Notes: a model not told the origin generated them from the sequence alone. A DNA stretch of 64,000 nucleotides from Doris montereyensis (GCA_037039925.1 JAXRKP010000008.1:236001-300000), one strand, 5' to 3'. Shown: positions 1-47,749, counted from the stretch's first letter. A program made the numbers and translations.

Positions 1-17
1 TAACAAATTCACTGATT

Positions 18-170
18 GCTGGCCTTTCTGGTGAAATGCGATAATAGTCAGATAGGCTTGCTAACTCAGAACAGCGTCTTCAATTTTCAACCAATCTTAC
101 AACTATGATGATGAGCCACTGCCGTTAACTTAGAGTTTCTTTTTAAACAAATACACTTAACCCTTAAATA
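18..170 (-). repeat. Dispersed repeat R4
   Basis: Shares CTGGCCTTTCTGGTGAAATG, AACTCAGAACAGCGTCTTCA and GTTAACTTAGAGTTTCTT with the copy at 6825. The function is unknown. Confidence 0.65.
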
Positions 171-206
171 CATACTTTTCAAATTAAATACAGCCTTATG
201 CACTCA

Positions 207-13149
<12,943 letters not shown>

Positions 13150-13252
13150 ATCATAGGGCAGACTGAGAAACAAAAAGAAAACAGTAACAAATATTTAAGG
13201 TAATATGTTAAGTGTTTTTAACTCTTTGAGCAAACCCCACTTTCTAATAGGA

Positions 13253-13415
<163 letters not shown>

Positions 13416-13989
13416 AGAGACAGAGACACACACACACAAGACCGAGAAAAAGAAGGATAGAGAGAGACAAAAGAGAGAGAAAGAACAATATTAAGATCGA
13501 CAAAGATAGAAAAAGGAAGTAGAGAGAGAGAGAGACCTGTAAATTGTAAATCAAATACATGATAATAGATCTAGATCTAATGTGTGGAATCGTGAATCCA
13601 CAAAATTGATCCGTAAATTGTAAAACGGCTGAAAAAATATTATAACTATAACTGTCAAATTATAATGACAAGAAGGTAAAGTTACTAGATCTACTACCAT
13701 TAGATGTTAAAAGTTTTAAATTACTTTTTTATAAAATTACAAGACTACAAGGCCTATTCGTCATTAGCTGGGATCACGCTGAGGACCATCATTCATCAGT
13801 AATGATGAATAGTGCCGAGGTGCATTCGTCATTAATGTCGTATAGTGCCGAGGCCCATACTCTATTAATGTGCTGGTCTTTTTATAGGCTATAATAATAT
13901 AATTTTTATAGATTTCCCATCTTTATCTAAACAAAATGAATTTTCTGCATGAAGTGGTTTTGGGGTTATTTCAATTTCTTTTCGGTTAA

Positions 13990-14220
13990 AAATAAAAGGA
14001 CTTCCTGTAGATCTAGTCTTAAGTTAAGCCTGTAGATCTATTTTATCTCTTGATCATTCATAGTTAACTACCTTAGTAAGTCAGTCATCATATACTATAG
14101 ATCTGCCATCTAGATCTAGATCTAGATCCTAAGGACGAGGCACCTACTAGAGTGTCTAGATCTACTACTAGTACTAATCTAGATCTAGTCTAAATAAATC
14201 TTTCTATTACTGAACTAGAT
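13990..14220. repeat. AGATCTAG-rich block
   Basis: Many copies of AGATCT/TCTAGA, e.g. CATCTAGATCTAGATCTAGA near 14107. Similar short clusters recur at 14563, 16050, 50218 and 50278. It lies just upstream of the first SPG7 coding exon. No function is known to me. Confidence 0.7.
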
Positions 14221-14335
14221 CAATCATGAAGTGGAGACTGAGACAATAATACTGTGTTATTTGGAGTTAACTTTGTACTTTAAAAGTTGTTGATTCTGTC
14301 AATATTTTGAGACAAACCCAAGAAGTGTCACTTAC

Positions 14336-14480
14336 TTAACCGATCCTGGCTGTAGGTTGTAGGTGACGAAACTAATCACGACTTATCCTTGTAACTGTGG
14401 GTCTAATTTCCAGAGTAATTTCCCTTTCAATTATTTCATAAGCTCGCGGCTCGCAGTCCGCAGGCAAGTACGGGATGGCT
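14336..14480 (-). other. SPG7: Probable 5' untranslated exon of SPG7 (5' limit not defined)
   Basis: On the minus strand a good donor (GTTAA then GTAAGTGAC) lies at 14335-14334. It can be joined to a good acceptor, TTGTTTCTCAG, ending at 13163 just upstream of the start codon. This is inferred from splice signals only. The upstream limit and the transcription start are not visible. Confidence 0.4.
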
Positions 14481-14739
14481 AGCTGGCCTACTAATACTAT
14501 TATTATACCTTTGGTCGTAGTGTCAGTAACGTCGAACGACGGCAATAGTACTAGAGCAACTAGACCTCAGATCTAGATCTGTATCTACATTAGTATCTTT
14601 GGTAAAATATAAGTTTGAAAAAAAATTAAAAGTAAAGCTCCGGCGCAAAGTCCCGATTTCTATTGCGTGAAAAGAAACAGGTCCTGGACGAAACGCTATT
14701 AGTATTCTGCCATATATTTTTACTCCTAAGGTTGTACAT

Positions 14740-14890
14740 GTACTCGTATCCATTTTGCACCTGGGTTAGGTGGAAACACGTGTGTGTATTTCACAAGAAA
14801 CACAACGTCGGAACTAGCTTTGCTAGGATTCAAACCCGTTACCTCATTATTCCAAGTCCAGCAGCCTAACCACTCAGCCACCGATGCTTG
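14740..14890 (-). mobile_element. tRNA-derived SINE, family 2, 5' part
   Basis: Plus-strand CTAGCTTTGCTAGGATTCAA, ACCCGTTACCTC and CCTAACCACTCAGCCACCGA are the reversed tRNA-like head and start of the body. Confidence 0.75.
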
Positions 14891-15125
14891 GATCTTTCGT
14901 AGATGTCACGAATGCAAGTGATAGAAAAAAACGGTGTAATAGACACGTATCAATATTATTAATGATGTTTCCGTTGTGGCTGGTCGTCATTATGAGTTGT
15001 CTACTGTGTGAAAATCAAGCATCGTATTGTGGTGTGAACATGGAACAGAGACGTCTCTGGATTTCCTTTCTTTCACTGAGATTTTAAAACAGAATGATTT
15101 TTAAATAACGTTGTCGTCACGAGGA

Positions 15126-15442
15126 AGGGAGGGATCGGTAGTTCAGAGGCAATATGTCGGCCTCTCAACCGCAAGGTCGCAGGTTCAAACCCATCAACGG
15201 TTGGAATTTTTTCTCCAGTTTTTTTCAATAAAAATCTATCCCCCCCTCCTGGTTCAGGAAGCGTATCGACACCTAGTCCCGTCGGAGACAGACAATAAAA
15301 ATGAGGTCCGTGTACAGATCACAACATTCTGTGCACGTTACATATCCTTTGGCTGTTTACATGGCAGTCTGGGCAGAATTGAAAATCTTACCAAAAACCC
15401 CCAGCGAGATCACTTTAGTTGTTGATGAGGGTAAATTAAATA
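15126..15442 (+). mobile_element. tRNA-derived SINE, family 1
   Basis: Starts with a tRNA-like head: GGTAGTTCAGAGGCAATATG with GTCGGCCTCTCAACC, and a B box GGTTCAAACCC. The shared body has CGACACCTAGTCCCGTCGGA, GGCAGTCTGGGCA and CACTTTAGTTGTTGATG. The longest copy of the family here. Confidence 0.8.
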
Positions 15443-15584
15443 TCAAAGGTCTCGCGGGTTTTGGATTGCTTTCTCCGCGTGCTTTCACATTTCTAGTGAT
15501 CATTCGGCTGAAGAAAGAAAAGACCTTGAAAAAAGAAAGGAAAGCGGGTGAAAGGTGGGGTGGGGGAGATTTACAGGGCCGGTT

Positions 15585-15890
15585 TGATTTGATTTGATTT
15601 ACATCCACAACTAAGGTGATCTCGGGTTTTTTGATAGGATTTTTTTAAATTTTGCCCAGACTGCCCTGTGAACTTTTACGTGCACATATTGGTGTGATCT
15701 GCACACGGGACCTCCTTTTCATCGTCCGTCTCCGATGGGACCAGGTGTTGATCCACCTACCTGGACCAAGAGGTAGATTTGCTCGAAAAAGCTTCGAGAA
15801 AATGTTTCAACCACTGGCGGGGCTCGAACCCACTACTTGTTGGTTGAGAGGCCGACACCTTGCCTCTGGACTACCGAGTCCCCTACAGGG
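15585..15890 (-). mobile_element. tRNA-derived SINE, family 1
   Basis: Nearly complete minus-strand copy, from the tail (TTTGATTTGATTTGATTT on the plus strand) to the B box GGCTCGAACCC and the head ending at GGACTACCGAGTCCCC. It faces the plus copy at 15126, so transcripts could fold. Confidence 0.85.
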
Positions 15891-16495
15891 TCGGTCATAC
15901 GCTATTGTTCTTAGACGCAATCGTGTCTGTATATCAAAAGCGTACGCCTTTCTAGTGTTTAAGATCCAGATCTTAAGATCAAGTTGAAAGAAAGGGAAAC
16001 GCTCTGGTTAATTATGGATTTAATATACCAGATACCTACACACTACATATAGATCTAGATCTAGGCTACATGTATTGAGATCAACAGTTAGTTGAAGAAA
16101 ATCATTTGCCGTTGAAGTGAGATGCTCTATTTCTTGACTTTCTTATAATATTTATTTTACAATATTTTCAGTGTAGTAGTTACAGCAAAACGAGCTAGAA
16201 GAGACAACCCAAACATACCGGTAATACTTTCTTCTTTTTTTGGCATGACTGATTAGCCTACCCCACACTTTTCACATAGGAATGGCCTTGTGAGGTCACT
16301 AGGTCACGGCACAGCACGCTGTCTAAGCCCATCCCATCACAATATTATGAGAACCTAATGAAATTTGTAGCATGATAATAGATGTGTAACAAAATATTTT
16401 TTTCTGATTTCCTTGAATGATGAATAAACTGTACTGGGTCCAAAACATTACACAAAACATACAACGGTATGTGTGAGTGTGTGATATAACATAAC

Positions 16496-16802
<307 letters not shown>

Positions 16803-16804
<2 letters not shown>

Positions 16805-17048
16805 AACGGTTGAAAAATTTTCACGATTTTTTCGAACAAATCCCCCCCCTCTTCCATGTAGATGGGTCGACACCTAGTTCCATCGGAGACGGGCATAAAA
16901 AGGAGGCCCCGTATGCAAATCACAACCATGTGCACGCTAAAGATCCATTGGGTTGTTACAGGGCAGTCGGGCAAAATAATAAAAATCCTACCAAAAAACC
17001 CGAGATCACCTTAATTGTGGATGGGGGTAAATCAAATCAAATCAAACA
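16803..17048 (+). mobile_element. tRNA-derived SINE, family 1, head replaced by GA tract
   Basis: Body and tail present (TCGACACCTAGTTCCATCGG, GGGCAGTCGGGCA, tail AAATCAAATCAAATCAAA). The tRNA-like head is missing, next to a GA microsatellite ending at 16801. Confidence 0.75.
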
Positions 17049-17071
17049 AAAAACGTTGGTGCTCATTCAAA

Positions 17072-17511
17072 CGGGGACTCGATAGTCCATAGGCAAGGTA
17101 TCCGCCTCTCAACCGAAAGGTAGATCAAACGGGTTGGAGCCCCCGCCAACGATTGAAAAAATTCTCGATTTTTGTTTTCGAAAATATCCCCGGGTCCATG
17201 TGGGTGGATCGACACCTATTCCCATCGGAGACGGACGACAAAAACAGAACTATGCCAGCTAGCATATTAACCGTTTATCGCTTGTATACAATTGTGTGAA
17301 ATCTGCGAAGTGCCTTTGATCATGCCAAATGGATTAAGTGCGCTATACAAGTGACTTATTATTTATTTAAAAGGAGGTCCCATGTACAAATCAAAGATCC
17401 CTTGCCTGATATTAGAGGGCAGTCTGAGCAAAATTAAATATCCTACAAAAAAAAAAACAACTCCCGAGACCACCTTAGTTGTGGATGTGGATAATTCAAA
17501 TCAAATCAAAT
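17072..17511 (+). mobile_element. tRNA-derived SINE, family 1, split by a nested insertion
   Basis: Head (GGGGACTCGATAGTCCATAG) and body run to about 17242 and resume at about 17370 (AAAAGGAGGTCCCATGTAC) through the tail AAATCAAATC. The 127 bp between belong to something else (AAGTGCGCTATACAAGTGAC then TTATTATTTATTT, like the end of another retroposon). Confidence 0.7.
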
Positions 17512-18177
17512 GCTCATCAATATTAGTGTCACTAAAGTGTGTTTACAGGGCATCACTGACCTCATCTTACATACTAATATGTCAAGTCCTTGGGTCTTTG
17601 ATTCTACAATAAAGAATTCCTTTATAGTCACATCCACCATAAACCCTCTGTCATCAGGAACGGGGGGGGGGGGGGGCAAAGGTTTTATTTGTAACGATCT
17701 AAAATGCCTTAATTTTGTATTTTCGTTGTGTAATCATAAGAAAATAAGAAGTCAAAGGCCCGACCTGATGACGAGTATTCCATAGTACATAATACATGCC
17801 AGATTGATCTCAAACATACATTAGCTATGATGACTGTGAGAAATTTGAAATATCAGGTTAACAGTTCATTTTTCCTCTAAATCGTATCATGTTTCAGCAG
17901 GGCAAGGTACAACGGAGCTTCTATATTTCAGTTGTCGGGGATACTAAATATACACTTGAGCAGTGTTTACAGTAACAGTATTCATTATTCAAGCCAACTG
18001 TTGTAAATTTGATTACTGCTTTTTAAATTTGACCCACGGAAACTTCAGTGGGATCCATGATCATTACTCATAAACTGGTTAAAACAGCAACTCCAATGGA
18101 TGGTGAAGTTAAAGCGATAAACGACAATATGCCCAAGTGTCACCAGTTAGAAGTAGCATTATATCACTCACTCACTG

Positions 18178-18660
18178 CTACACGGTCCCTTGACCAGGAA
18201 TGGTCGTGAGAGGGCTCTTCTGATAAATGCACCATCGTCCTCCAAACACGTCGCTCGTGTGCCAGGGCCAGGTTTCAGCAAAGGTCTTTTTGAGCCAATC
18301 TATGATGTTGTCAGCCCATGTCTTCCTCTGTCTGCCCCTTTTTCTATTTCTGCTTCCTTGAAATGTACCATGTAGACTCGTCTTAGAAAGACCATGAATT
18401 CTTATTATATGACCATACCATTTCAGCATCCTTTTCTTTTACTGATAGTGAGGAGGTCTTCGTAGTGGTCCTCGACTTGTTTTATGTTCCTGGTCACTTC
18501 TTCGTTTGTGACGAAGTCCAGGTATGTGATGCCGAGGGGTCTTCTGTAGCATCTTATCTCCACTGCTCAGCAATAGATTCAGTTGATCTTTTCCCTGATT
18601 TCTTGTTCCTCTCCGCCCTCCTCACTTTCATTTTCACCTCGTTTTTCTGATCTTCCTGAC
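18178..18660 (-). mobile_element. LINE 3'-end remnant
   Basis: On the minus strand: ITYLDFVTNEEVTRNIKQVE, then MLKWYGHIIRIHGLSKTSLH, RKRGRQRKTWADNIIDWLKK. The LKWYGH, RKRGRQRK and W.DNI pattern is the well-known C-terminal tail of animal non-LTR reverse transcriptases. It is fragmentary with frame breaks. Confidence 0.7.
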
Positions 18661-19149
18661 ATCACATTGTGCGGCGCCTGTACAAATTTGGTGATATCAT
18701 TCATTTGTTGTCTGACAAAACCCGAAACTTTATGAGTTTGTGTTGACTTCTTTGGTGTAACTTATAGTTTATCTCAATGTTCATCACTCATATTATATAC
18801 ATGTACTAGTTATGATTACGTATACGTATCAGTGGTCAAAAACTTACTGAGATAACTATGGTTTCCGGGAAGTTCTAGCGTATTCCACGGTCTATGGGTA
18901 GCCTTATTGTTTTATCTTTTTGACTTTACACAGTTATTGACTATATACTTTATGACTAACAATCTCCGTCTTCTTCATAATGGATGGCCTACTCAACTCT
19001 TGAGTACCGGTACCGGCATTACTGTCAGCGCACATATCTTTAACAATATGTCCATGCAATGAGTGATTTATTGGCCACTTTATATTAATACTTAATGTAT
19101 TGGTTATGGTGTTATAGGTCTTTGTAGAATAAACATAGTTCTTATTTTA

Positions 19150-19600
19150 GCTTGTAGTAATTGACGAGATGGAGGGCTCTAAGTGCCAGACCGAGGATTG
19201 TTGCGAGATACACGAGTTCGTGCTTTCAGGATTAACCAATCAGTACGTATGTAACTTCTCTGGAAGGAAATGCCATTCTCATACCATTTAGACCAATCAC
19301 AGAAAGCGTTTACCCCCGCGTAAAGTCAAAGAATTCTATCTGAAGAGGTTAGTGTCGATGTTTATTTCCGTACTTGGACATTTATTTGCATCAACCACTC
19401 TTTGAAATGTATTTCCTCTGTGAATTCGACTTGTCTGGATTGTAATGAAAGGCTTTCCGGGATTATCAAACAGTGGAATTTTGCATGAAAAATCGTTGAA
19501 TGGTTGTTTGATCGAATTCCCGTCGCTACGCCATGCTGGCGGCCATGGAAAGCTATTTGGCGTTTGTTTTCGTATTCATTCACATAACAAATTACTCATT
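19150..19600. promoter_or_regulatory. Candidate promoter or 5' exon region in the SPG7-ANKRD11 interval
   Basis: A relatively repeat-free patch with two CCAAT boxes (TTAACCAATCAG near 19212 and GACCAATCACAG near 19291) and a YY1-like GCGGCCATGG near 19540. The R3 copy at 20693 is in ANKRD11 orientation, which fits a start upstream of it. Inference only. Confidence 0.25.
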
Positions 19601-20692
19601 CCCATTTCATTTATTCTCATATTTTAACCCTATCAATGCACAAAACACATAATCATTTATTTAGGTGATTGTATTTTATCTTGCTACTGCATTTTGTATT
19701 TCGATTAAACCTCAAATGTCCACTAAAAAAGAATTTGTATGTTGTGTGTATGCCAATGTCAGTGTGTCAGTCAAGTCAGTGTCAATGGACGCCGACGGCC
19801 AACCTGAGTGTTATTACTGTTTGTTAGTGTTATGATTTTGAAATCGAACATTGCTGGTTGATTTTCGTTCTTTCTAATCCTATATAATTTGTTATCTGAG
19901 AAGAGCACCATTTCTCCACTGTTTTACCATGCAATAACGAGCAAATAGGCCTGAATGTCTGAAATCAGATCTGATCACTGTATGTTGTATCGTCGAAGTA
20001 TGTGTCACGACTAATCTTCTTTCTAGAGATCATCTCTATCTAGATTTTAGATATAGATTACAGCTAGATATAGATTCTACACCTTTTCTATGTCTTCTCT
20101 TATTTCCTTTCTAAAGTTTATTCTTGGGCATACTCCTCTTCAATGTCAATAAGAACACCGTCGTCAGCTATCGTCCCTTTCTCTTCCTGTTGATCCATAA
20201 TATGTCCCTTTCCCAATGCACAACATATCCTCATCCTGGTCCAGCACCAAGTCCAGCTCACCTTCTTGGTAATACTATACACTTCTTCACTCCCTCTTGA
20301 TTCTTCCTCCCCTAGCCAGTCGACTTTCCCTTCTTCCTCGTATGCATATCGGTGAGGCCCTGTTCTTCATCTGTCCCATTCTCAATTCTCTTTTTTCTCT
20401 GCAAACCCAGCAAGGTGTCAGTCAAGCGATTAAATTTCTCCTCCCACTTCTTGTCCATTTCTAATGACAGATCTTTTGCAGCAGATGGTATGACCTCATC
20501 CTGTGGCCTGTCACCACCTATGGTGGTCTGCCTCTCATTTTCTCCCAGATTTTTAGTACTGTAACTATAATTTATAAATGCTCGTTAGCTGAGTCCATGT
20601 CTTTTTCTTGCCTGTATTGGTCAAAGAAAGAAATTTTTGTAGATAAAATTTACTTCAAATCTGGTTATGTGGGGTCAAACTAAGTACCGTTT

Positions 20693-20830
20693 GTGGGCGG
20701 TTGGCGGGTGCTGCTGGTAGGTCTTACTTCTTTCCTTTCCTTCTTTTTTTCACTTATCTTTTATCTTGCTGTTTCCTCTTAATTCACCTTGAGATCATCG
20801 CAATGGTAAAGGGGTAAATTTCAAAGAAAA
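20693..20830 (+). repeat. AAAC-tailed repeat (family R3), reference copy
   Basis: Unit of about 140-160 bp: GGCGGTTGGCGGGTGCTGCT, GGTAGGTCTTACTTCTTTCC, CTTGCTGTTTCCTCTTAATT, CACCTTGAGATCATCG, GGGTAAATTTCAAAG. Better copies end in (AAAC)n. The plus orientation is pyrimidine-rich. There is no tRNA head. It lies upstream of the ANKRD11-type coding region, in the same orientation as that gene. Confidence 0.75.
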
Positions 20831-21409
20831 TAAGTACCGTTTGGTCAAAACTAAGTGACCAAAGCAGAAATCGCCAAACTAAGTGGCAATAAATTACTAG
20901 AAAAATAGGGTCAGCCACGATTTTAAGTGATTGTAGCTGAGATTCCAAAACCAACTAACATTAAATTAATCAGTTCGGTTGCTCGCAGTCATAGTTTGGC
21001 CAACCTCATTCTGCACAAAGAGGAAACCTTTAATCTAGATACCACCGTCTGAAGAATACAAAATCCTGTTTAAATTTATAAAAGTTATCACTGTTCCTAT
21101 GGTTAAAAAATACAATTGCCATATTAATATTCACAACATGAAATAAAAATAAAAGGAAATGGTGTTGTCCACTCAATAGTCAAAGAAAACATGACTAGTA
21201 CTGTGTGCAAGTCTAAAAAGATACTTTAGGCATGTCAAGCAACATGTGAATATCTTGTCCAATAATTGGACGAAGAATAATTTAGATTCTATCTAGAAGC
21301 TAGATCTTATATTGAGATCTAAAATCAGCACTATTAAATAATTGTCTATGTATTCAGGCTATACTGGCTATATGGTTTCAGTTCATTTCTATGCCAAATT
21401 TTGTAGCAC

Positions 21410-21506
21410 AGTGGAACCTCTCCAATCGGAAAATCGCCCCGATTTGCGGGTTTCCTAATAACCCGAGGACCTAGGGATTTTGTTTCCCTCTCTCTCTCTC
21501 TCTGTA

Positions 21507-21575
<69 letters not shown>

Positions 21576-22032
21576 ATCTCTCGCTCTCTCTCTCACTCTC
21601 TAACAATTTATTGCAGTGTAGGTACAGACCAGTTGATCAAATCTAATGTGGCATGCATCGGTGGTGTAACTCACATTCAACCTTTATTGGATGCTAGAAG
21701 AATAAGACACGCAATCAAGAATGCATGATGAATCGTTAAATCTCCTCACAGGGTCCACCCTTGGGATTGACAGGTCAAGCGGGCAATGGAGGGTTATGAC
21801 AGTGCAGGAGTCTGCTTTCTTCACGCCGCCCCATGTCAACACCGTACCGTGGTAATTTGTGAAGCCCGATGTCACACCTTCGTGTGTCTGGCTAATGGTG
21901 ATTGTGAACTGGCCCCGAAAAATTGGCCAGGGACCTGTCTCATTTAAGAGAGGTAAAATATGTAGAAAAATTCCCATCCCTGGGATTTCTTCCCGATTGA
22001 CGGCTTTCCCGATTAGAGAGGCCCCACAGTAT
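21410..22032. mobile_element. pogo-like MITE with an internal CT tract
   Basis: The left end has CAGTGGAACCTCTCCAATCG and the right end, read inward, CTGTGGGGCCTCTCTAATCG. These resemble pogo/Tigger termini. A CT microsatellite (21487-21601) has expanded inside. No transposase is recognised. Confidence 0.5.
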
Positions 22033-22500
22033 TAGCAGTCAGATAAGCTCAGTCTTCTGGTAGTGAACCGAAACACTTACTTTGGAACAAATAAATCTCT
22101 CAATACTTGTCAAGATATCAAACATCTCCACAATTTCACCCGACACCAATTTGCTGGGAACTAATGGATATTTTTCACTATATTAACATGCTTATCTGAC
22201 ACACCTAGTCCTTGCATGGCATGGTGGGAAAAATCACTGTTTCGCTCACTGTTTAGTAAGATAAACATGTTTTCATTTTGTGAACCAAAACGCAGGTTAA
22301 ACAGTCAGTGGGGCTCGTTTTTACATGTACGAGCACGTCAATTGACCATATATTGATATTAATCCTTAATCATTGACTCATAGCAAGTCATTACAATGAT
22401 GATGACTGATACCATCACAAATCTTTAGTAAAATCGCTTTGTGCTTTGTAACTAAAATTATGGGCGATTGATCTATATGTCATATCTATTTCTTTCTACC

Positions 22501-22736
22501 TGTCTCTCTCTCTCTCTCTCTCCCTTTCTTGCTTTGTCTCTCTCTCTCTCTCTCTTCTCTCTCTCCCTATCTCTTCTCTCTCTCTCTCTCTCTCTTTCCC
22601 TCCCTCTCTCTCTCTTCCTCCCCTCTTTCTCTCTCTCCCTCCCTCTTTCTCTCTCTCCCTATTTCTTCCTCTATCTTTCTCTCCCTCCTCTCTCTCTTTC
22701 TCTTCCTTCCCCCCCCCTCTCTCTGTCTCTCTCCCT
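22501..22736. repeat. (CT)n tract at the 5' edge of the LINE
   Basis: Imperfect CT/CCCT repeat ending where the LINE sequence starts. Confidence 0.95.
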
Positions 22737-22744
22737 GCTTATCA

Positions 22745-25988
<3,244 letters not shown>

Positions 25989-26039
25989 CTCTCTTTCTCT
26001 TTCTTTGATACACATCATGGAATTATTTGATACAAACAA

Positions 26040-28100
26040 AAAATGAAAAAAAGTGTTTCATATAAATTGTAGCCTAGAAAGTCGGGGTAATATAAAACTA
26101 CCAGTGCAATGTACTACATATGCATGGTATTACCTATGGTATTAATGTGAGACTTTCCGTTATTTGTTTTCATGTTCAGGGTAAAATCGACATATCCAAC
26201 ATCTGTTATCTGACATTTTTGGGGGGAATGGACAGTGTTGGATAACTAGCAGTAGACTGTATTTTATTGAGTAAAATAATACATCTGCCTAGAACATTAA
26301 TTTCATTAACGTTCAAACATTGCCAGAGGGACCTTATCATGGGGGGCAGGGGGGGGGGGGGTGAGGATATTCAGCCTTCAGGGATTGTGATAGAATTTAT
26401 GATTGGTAAATTATTTGGCAGTGGTATTCTATCTGGCCAGCCACTGAATATTCACTTTCGGAATACATGTGGAAACAAACAGGACGTATTAGTAAATATA
26501 ACATATATCAAATCGTCTTTAGACATATCATGAAGTTCAATTGTCTGTGAATTGAACCTGAATTAGAACCTTTGCCGCAATAATCCATCAAGATTTAAAA
26601 ATCTTTGCAAGGCACTGGTGAGCAGCACAGCAGTTGGGACGAGATTCCTGAATGAGCTAACCTTGGGTATGACTAGGGGGATGTTGGGGCAGCTGTAGGG
26701 AAGAGAGGGGGGGGGGATTCAGCTTTAGGGATTGTGATAGATGTCTTCCATTTGTCTTTTACTTCCACTCCGGGTGTGCCTGACTATGGAATTTCTTCCA
26801 ATTCAAGATCATCAATCCTAGGTGAAATTTTGAAAAAGGTCCAAATGCAGGGTAAAGCCAGACTTGCCAGTGTCACTAGTCAAAGGGGCTAAATTGTGTG
26901 TGTTGGCTATGGTACTTACCTTTTTCACTTGAAATATTCATACCAAATACACCATTCAAATAGTAAAACTGTCATTAAGATTTCATCCTATTTCTTTCTT
27001 TTCCTTCTTTCATTTTCTTTTCCAATTTAACAAATGACTGTTAGACTGTTAGACACTCCCCCCCCCCCCCAAAAAAAGAATAAATCCTTATTAAGTGTAA
27101 GTGTAACACAGAAAGATACAAGAATTTATTTTTGCCCACATCCATGAAAGTATGTATTGCTCATCTCTGCCATCCTCGTCATCATTTGATTCTAAGTAAG
27201 AATGTATCATGTATTATAAACAGTGGCATTGTAGTTAAACCGTAGTGTTGTAAGCTTTTAATCACGATGACACTGGTTCAAACCCCATGGCTGGCAGTGG
27301 TGGGTTGTTTTTTCACAAAGTTTTAGGAATAGTACTTCACTCTTTTCCTCACTTGACTCAGGTGGGAATGAGTACCCACGTATAGGTAGAGAAAGATCTT
27401 GTCAGAGTGTTAGGACAAAGCGTCTACTAGGCTGGTGTATTGCATGCTCCCCAGCGAGTTGAGAAGGACTTTGAATGAAATTGCTGAGAGATTGTACAGT
27501 CGGTGAGCCTGCACGTGTACAGGGATACAGACTATAAATCCATCTTTATCTTTATTGTGTATCAATGTGTCCTTTTTATTCTGTTGTTTTGGAGGTAGTT
27601 TTGGTTGAGGTTTTTTTTTTTGCCTGTCATGTGTTGACAGAGAAATTGAGAAATAGAAATGAATGTATTGAGAGAATGAAAATTAAGTATTTCAAATGCA
27701 AACGCCATGGAAATATGCCTTCTAGATAACAATAAAGTATTGCTCTTCCTTTTGACTATAAACATTGAATTGCCAGTATAAGTGTGTAGATCACCTATAT
27801 TACTTGTTTGTGTTGTCTGAGGAAGGGTTATTTACACCTGAAATATCATGTGTCTGTTCTGTCTTCCTGGGTGGCGTGGTCATTTATTGTAGTTTATCAC
27901 TTTTGACTTCTCTCTACTGTGGGTTCATTGGGTTCTTTCCCAACCTTAGTCTACAATTTTGCTTTTAACAAAGAAGCGTCTGAATGTGAATATTACACAT
28001 AGCTTTTCAGTAAGAATATAGAGTTGTTTATAATGGAAAGGCACACAAAAAGATAGACAGCAAATGGCAAATATTTGAAATATTAATGGAGTTCATTTTT
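26040..28100. other. Upstream of ANKRD11 first coding exon
   Basis: Holds a short duplicated block next to poly-G runs (CAGGGATTGTGATAG near 26379 and TTAGGGATTGTGATAG near 26727), a possible lone pogo-like end near 26255 and the SINE at 27223. No coding sequence recognised. Confidence 0.5.
27223..27560 (+). mobile_element. Possible tRNA-derived SINE
   Basis: CAGTGGCATTGTAGTTAAAC and a B-box-like GGTTCAAACCCC start a roughly 330-bp unit ending in an AT-rich tail (CTTTATCTTTATTG). Only one copy was noticed. Confidence 0.4.
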
Positions 28101-28114
28101 TTTTCTTTTTTTCA

Positions 28115-28291
28115 GATTTTATTTAAAGAGGAACTTGATGTAAAGAACGAAGAAGAAAACAATGGAAAATGGTTACTTAACTGGAGCATGGCAGGATCTC
28201 GATTAAACCAATCAGCTATGATCCTGTTTTGGGCTGATCTGTTCAAGATAAATTTTTTGTGGCGGACGGGACTGTCATTTGATCATTGAGG

Positions 28292-28321
<30 letters not shown>
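28115..28321 (+). CDS. ANKRD11: ANKRD11-type exon 1 (first coding exon with 5' leader; CDS from 28292)
   Basis: A strong acceptor (long T tract ending CAG at 28114) begins the exon. The ATG at 28292 reads MSEKKSPPHK into a donor AAG/GTAGGA. The upstream part has stops in this frame (TGA at 28287), so it is leader. Earlier non-coding exons probably exist upstream but are not identified. Confidence 0.7.
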
Positions 28322-46960
<18,639 letters not shown>

Positions 46961-47550
46961 CACTGGCTGACTGAAGGCGAACCCAGATTAATTCGTCTTC
47001 AGTTCTTGGTAATGTTTTGTTGACTAGCACAATGGGTACGACGTGGTTGAGTGGGCTGGGTACATAGTGGGTTAGTGTTTGTCATTTATTGTGTGTGTAA
47101 GATGGTTATCTATTTCTGTCTTCATTGTGGGTGTTGGCATGGAGTGAGAATCTAGGGCTGTTGTAATTTGCACTGTTGTTACAGATCTACATGCTTTTTT
47201 TTGTTTGTGTTGGCAGTTAGAAAGAAATTTGTTATTCTCTGCTTACAATTTATTCGTAAATTTTATTTAAATGGCTCAGTATTTTCATTTTTCAAATTTG
47301 TCGTCTTTCTCTCTTCTCTTATTTCGTTCTTTCTTTCTCATTTTTGGGACGCAAAAGTCTGCCCTTCACTTGCAACTCTCTTCTCAGAATTTCATTTCAT
47401 TCTTTTTCTTTATTTTTCGTTCAGTTTATTTAATACAAGTAAAATAGGCTTGTGGTGTTTATTGTGCAGCACACGTGATAATATTTCTTTCTTAGCAGGT
47501 TAGTGAAAACATACGATAGCGATGTCTGACTCGGTGGTTACATTGATTTG

Positions 47551-47690
47551 ATGGATGTTTGGAGGGCACTGCTTGTAGGTCCTCTTTCGGTTTCAATCTG
47601 TCAGATGTCTTTCATCTTGCTGTTTCCTTTTCATTCACCCTGAGATTACTGTATAGGATGGATAGGGAGATTGCATTGAAACAAGCCTGT
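47551..47690 (+). repeat. R3 repeat copy downstream of ANKRD11
   Basis: CACTGCTTGTAGGTCCTCTT, CATCTTGCTGTTTCCTTTTC, CACCCTGAGATTACTG. Confidence 0.7.
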
Positions 47691-47749
47691 TACATTTGAA
47701 TTATGCGAGGGAGCTGACATGTTACCACTCTGTCCCTTGTCCTCCCGTT

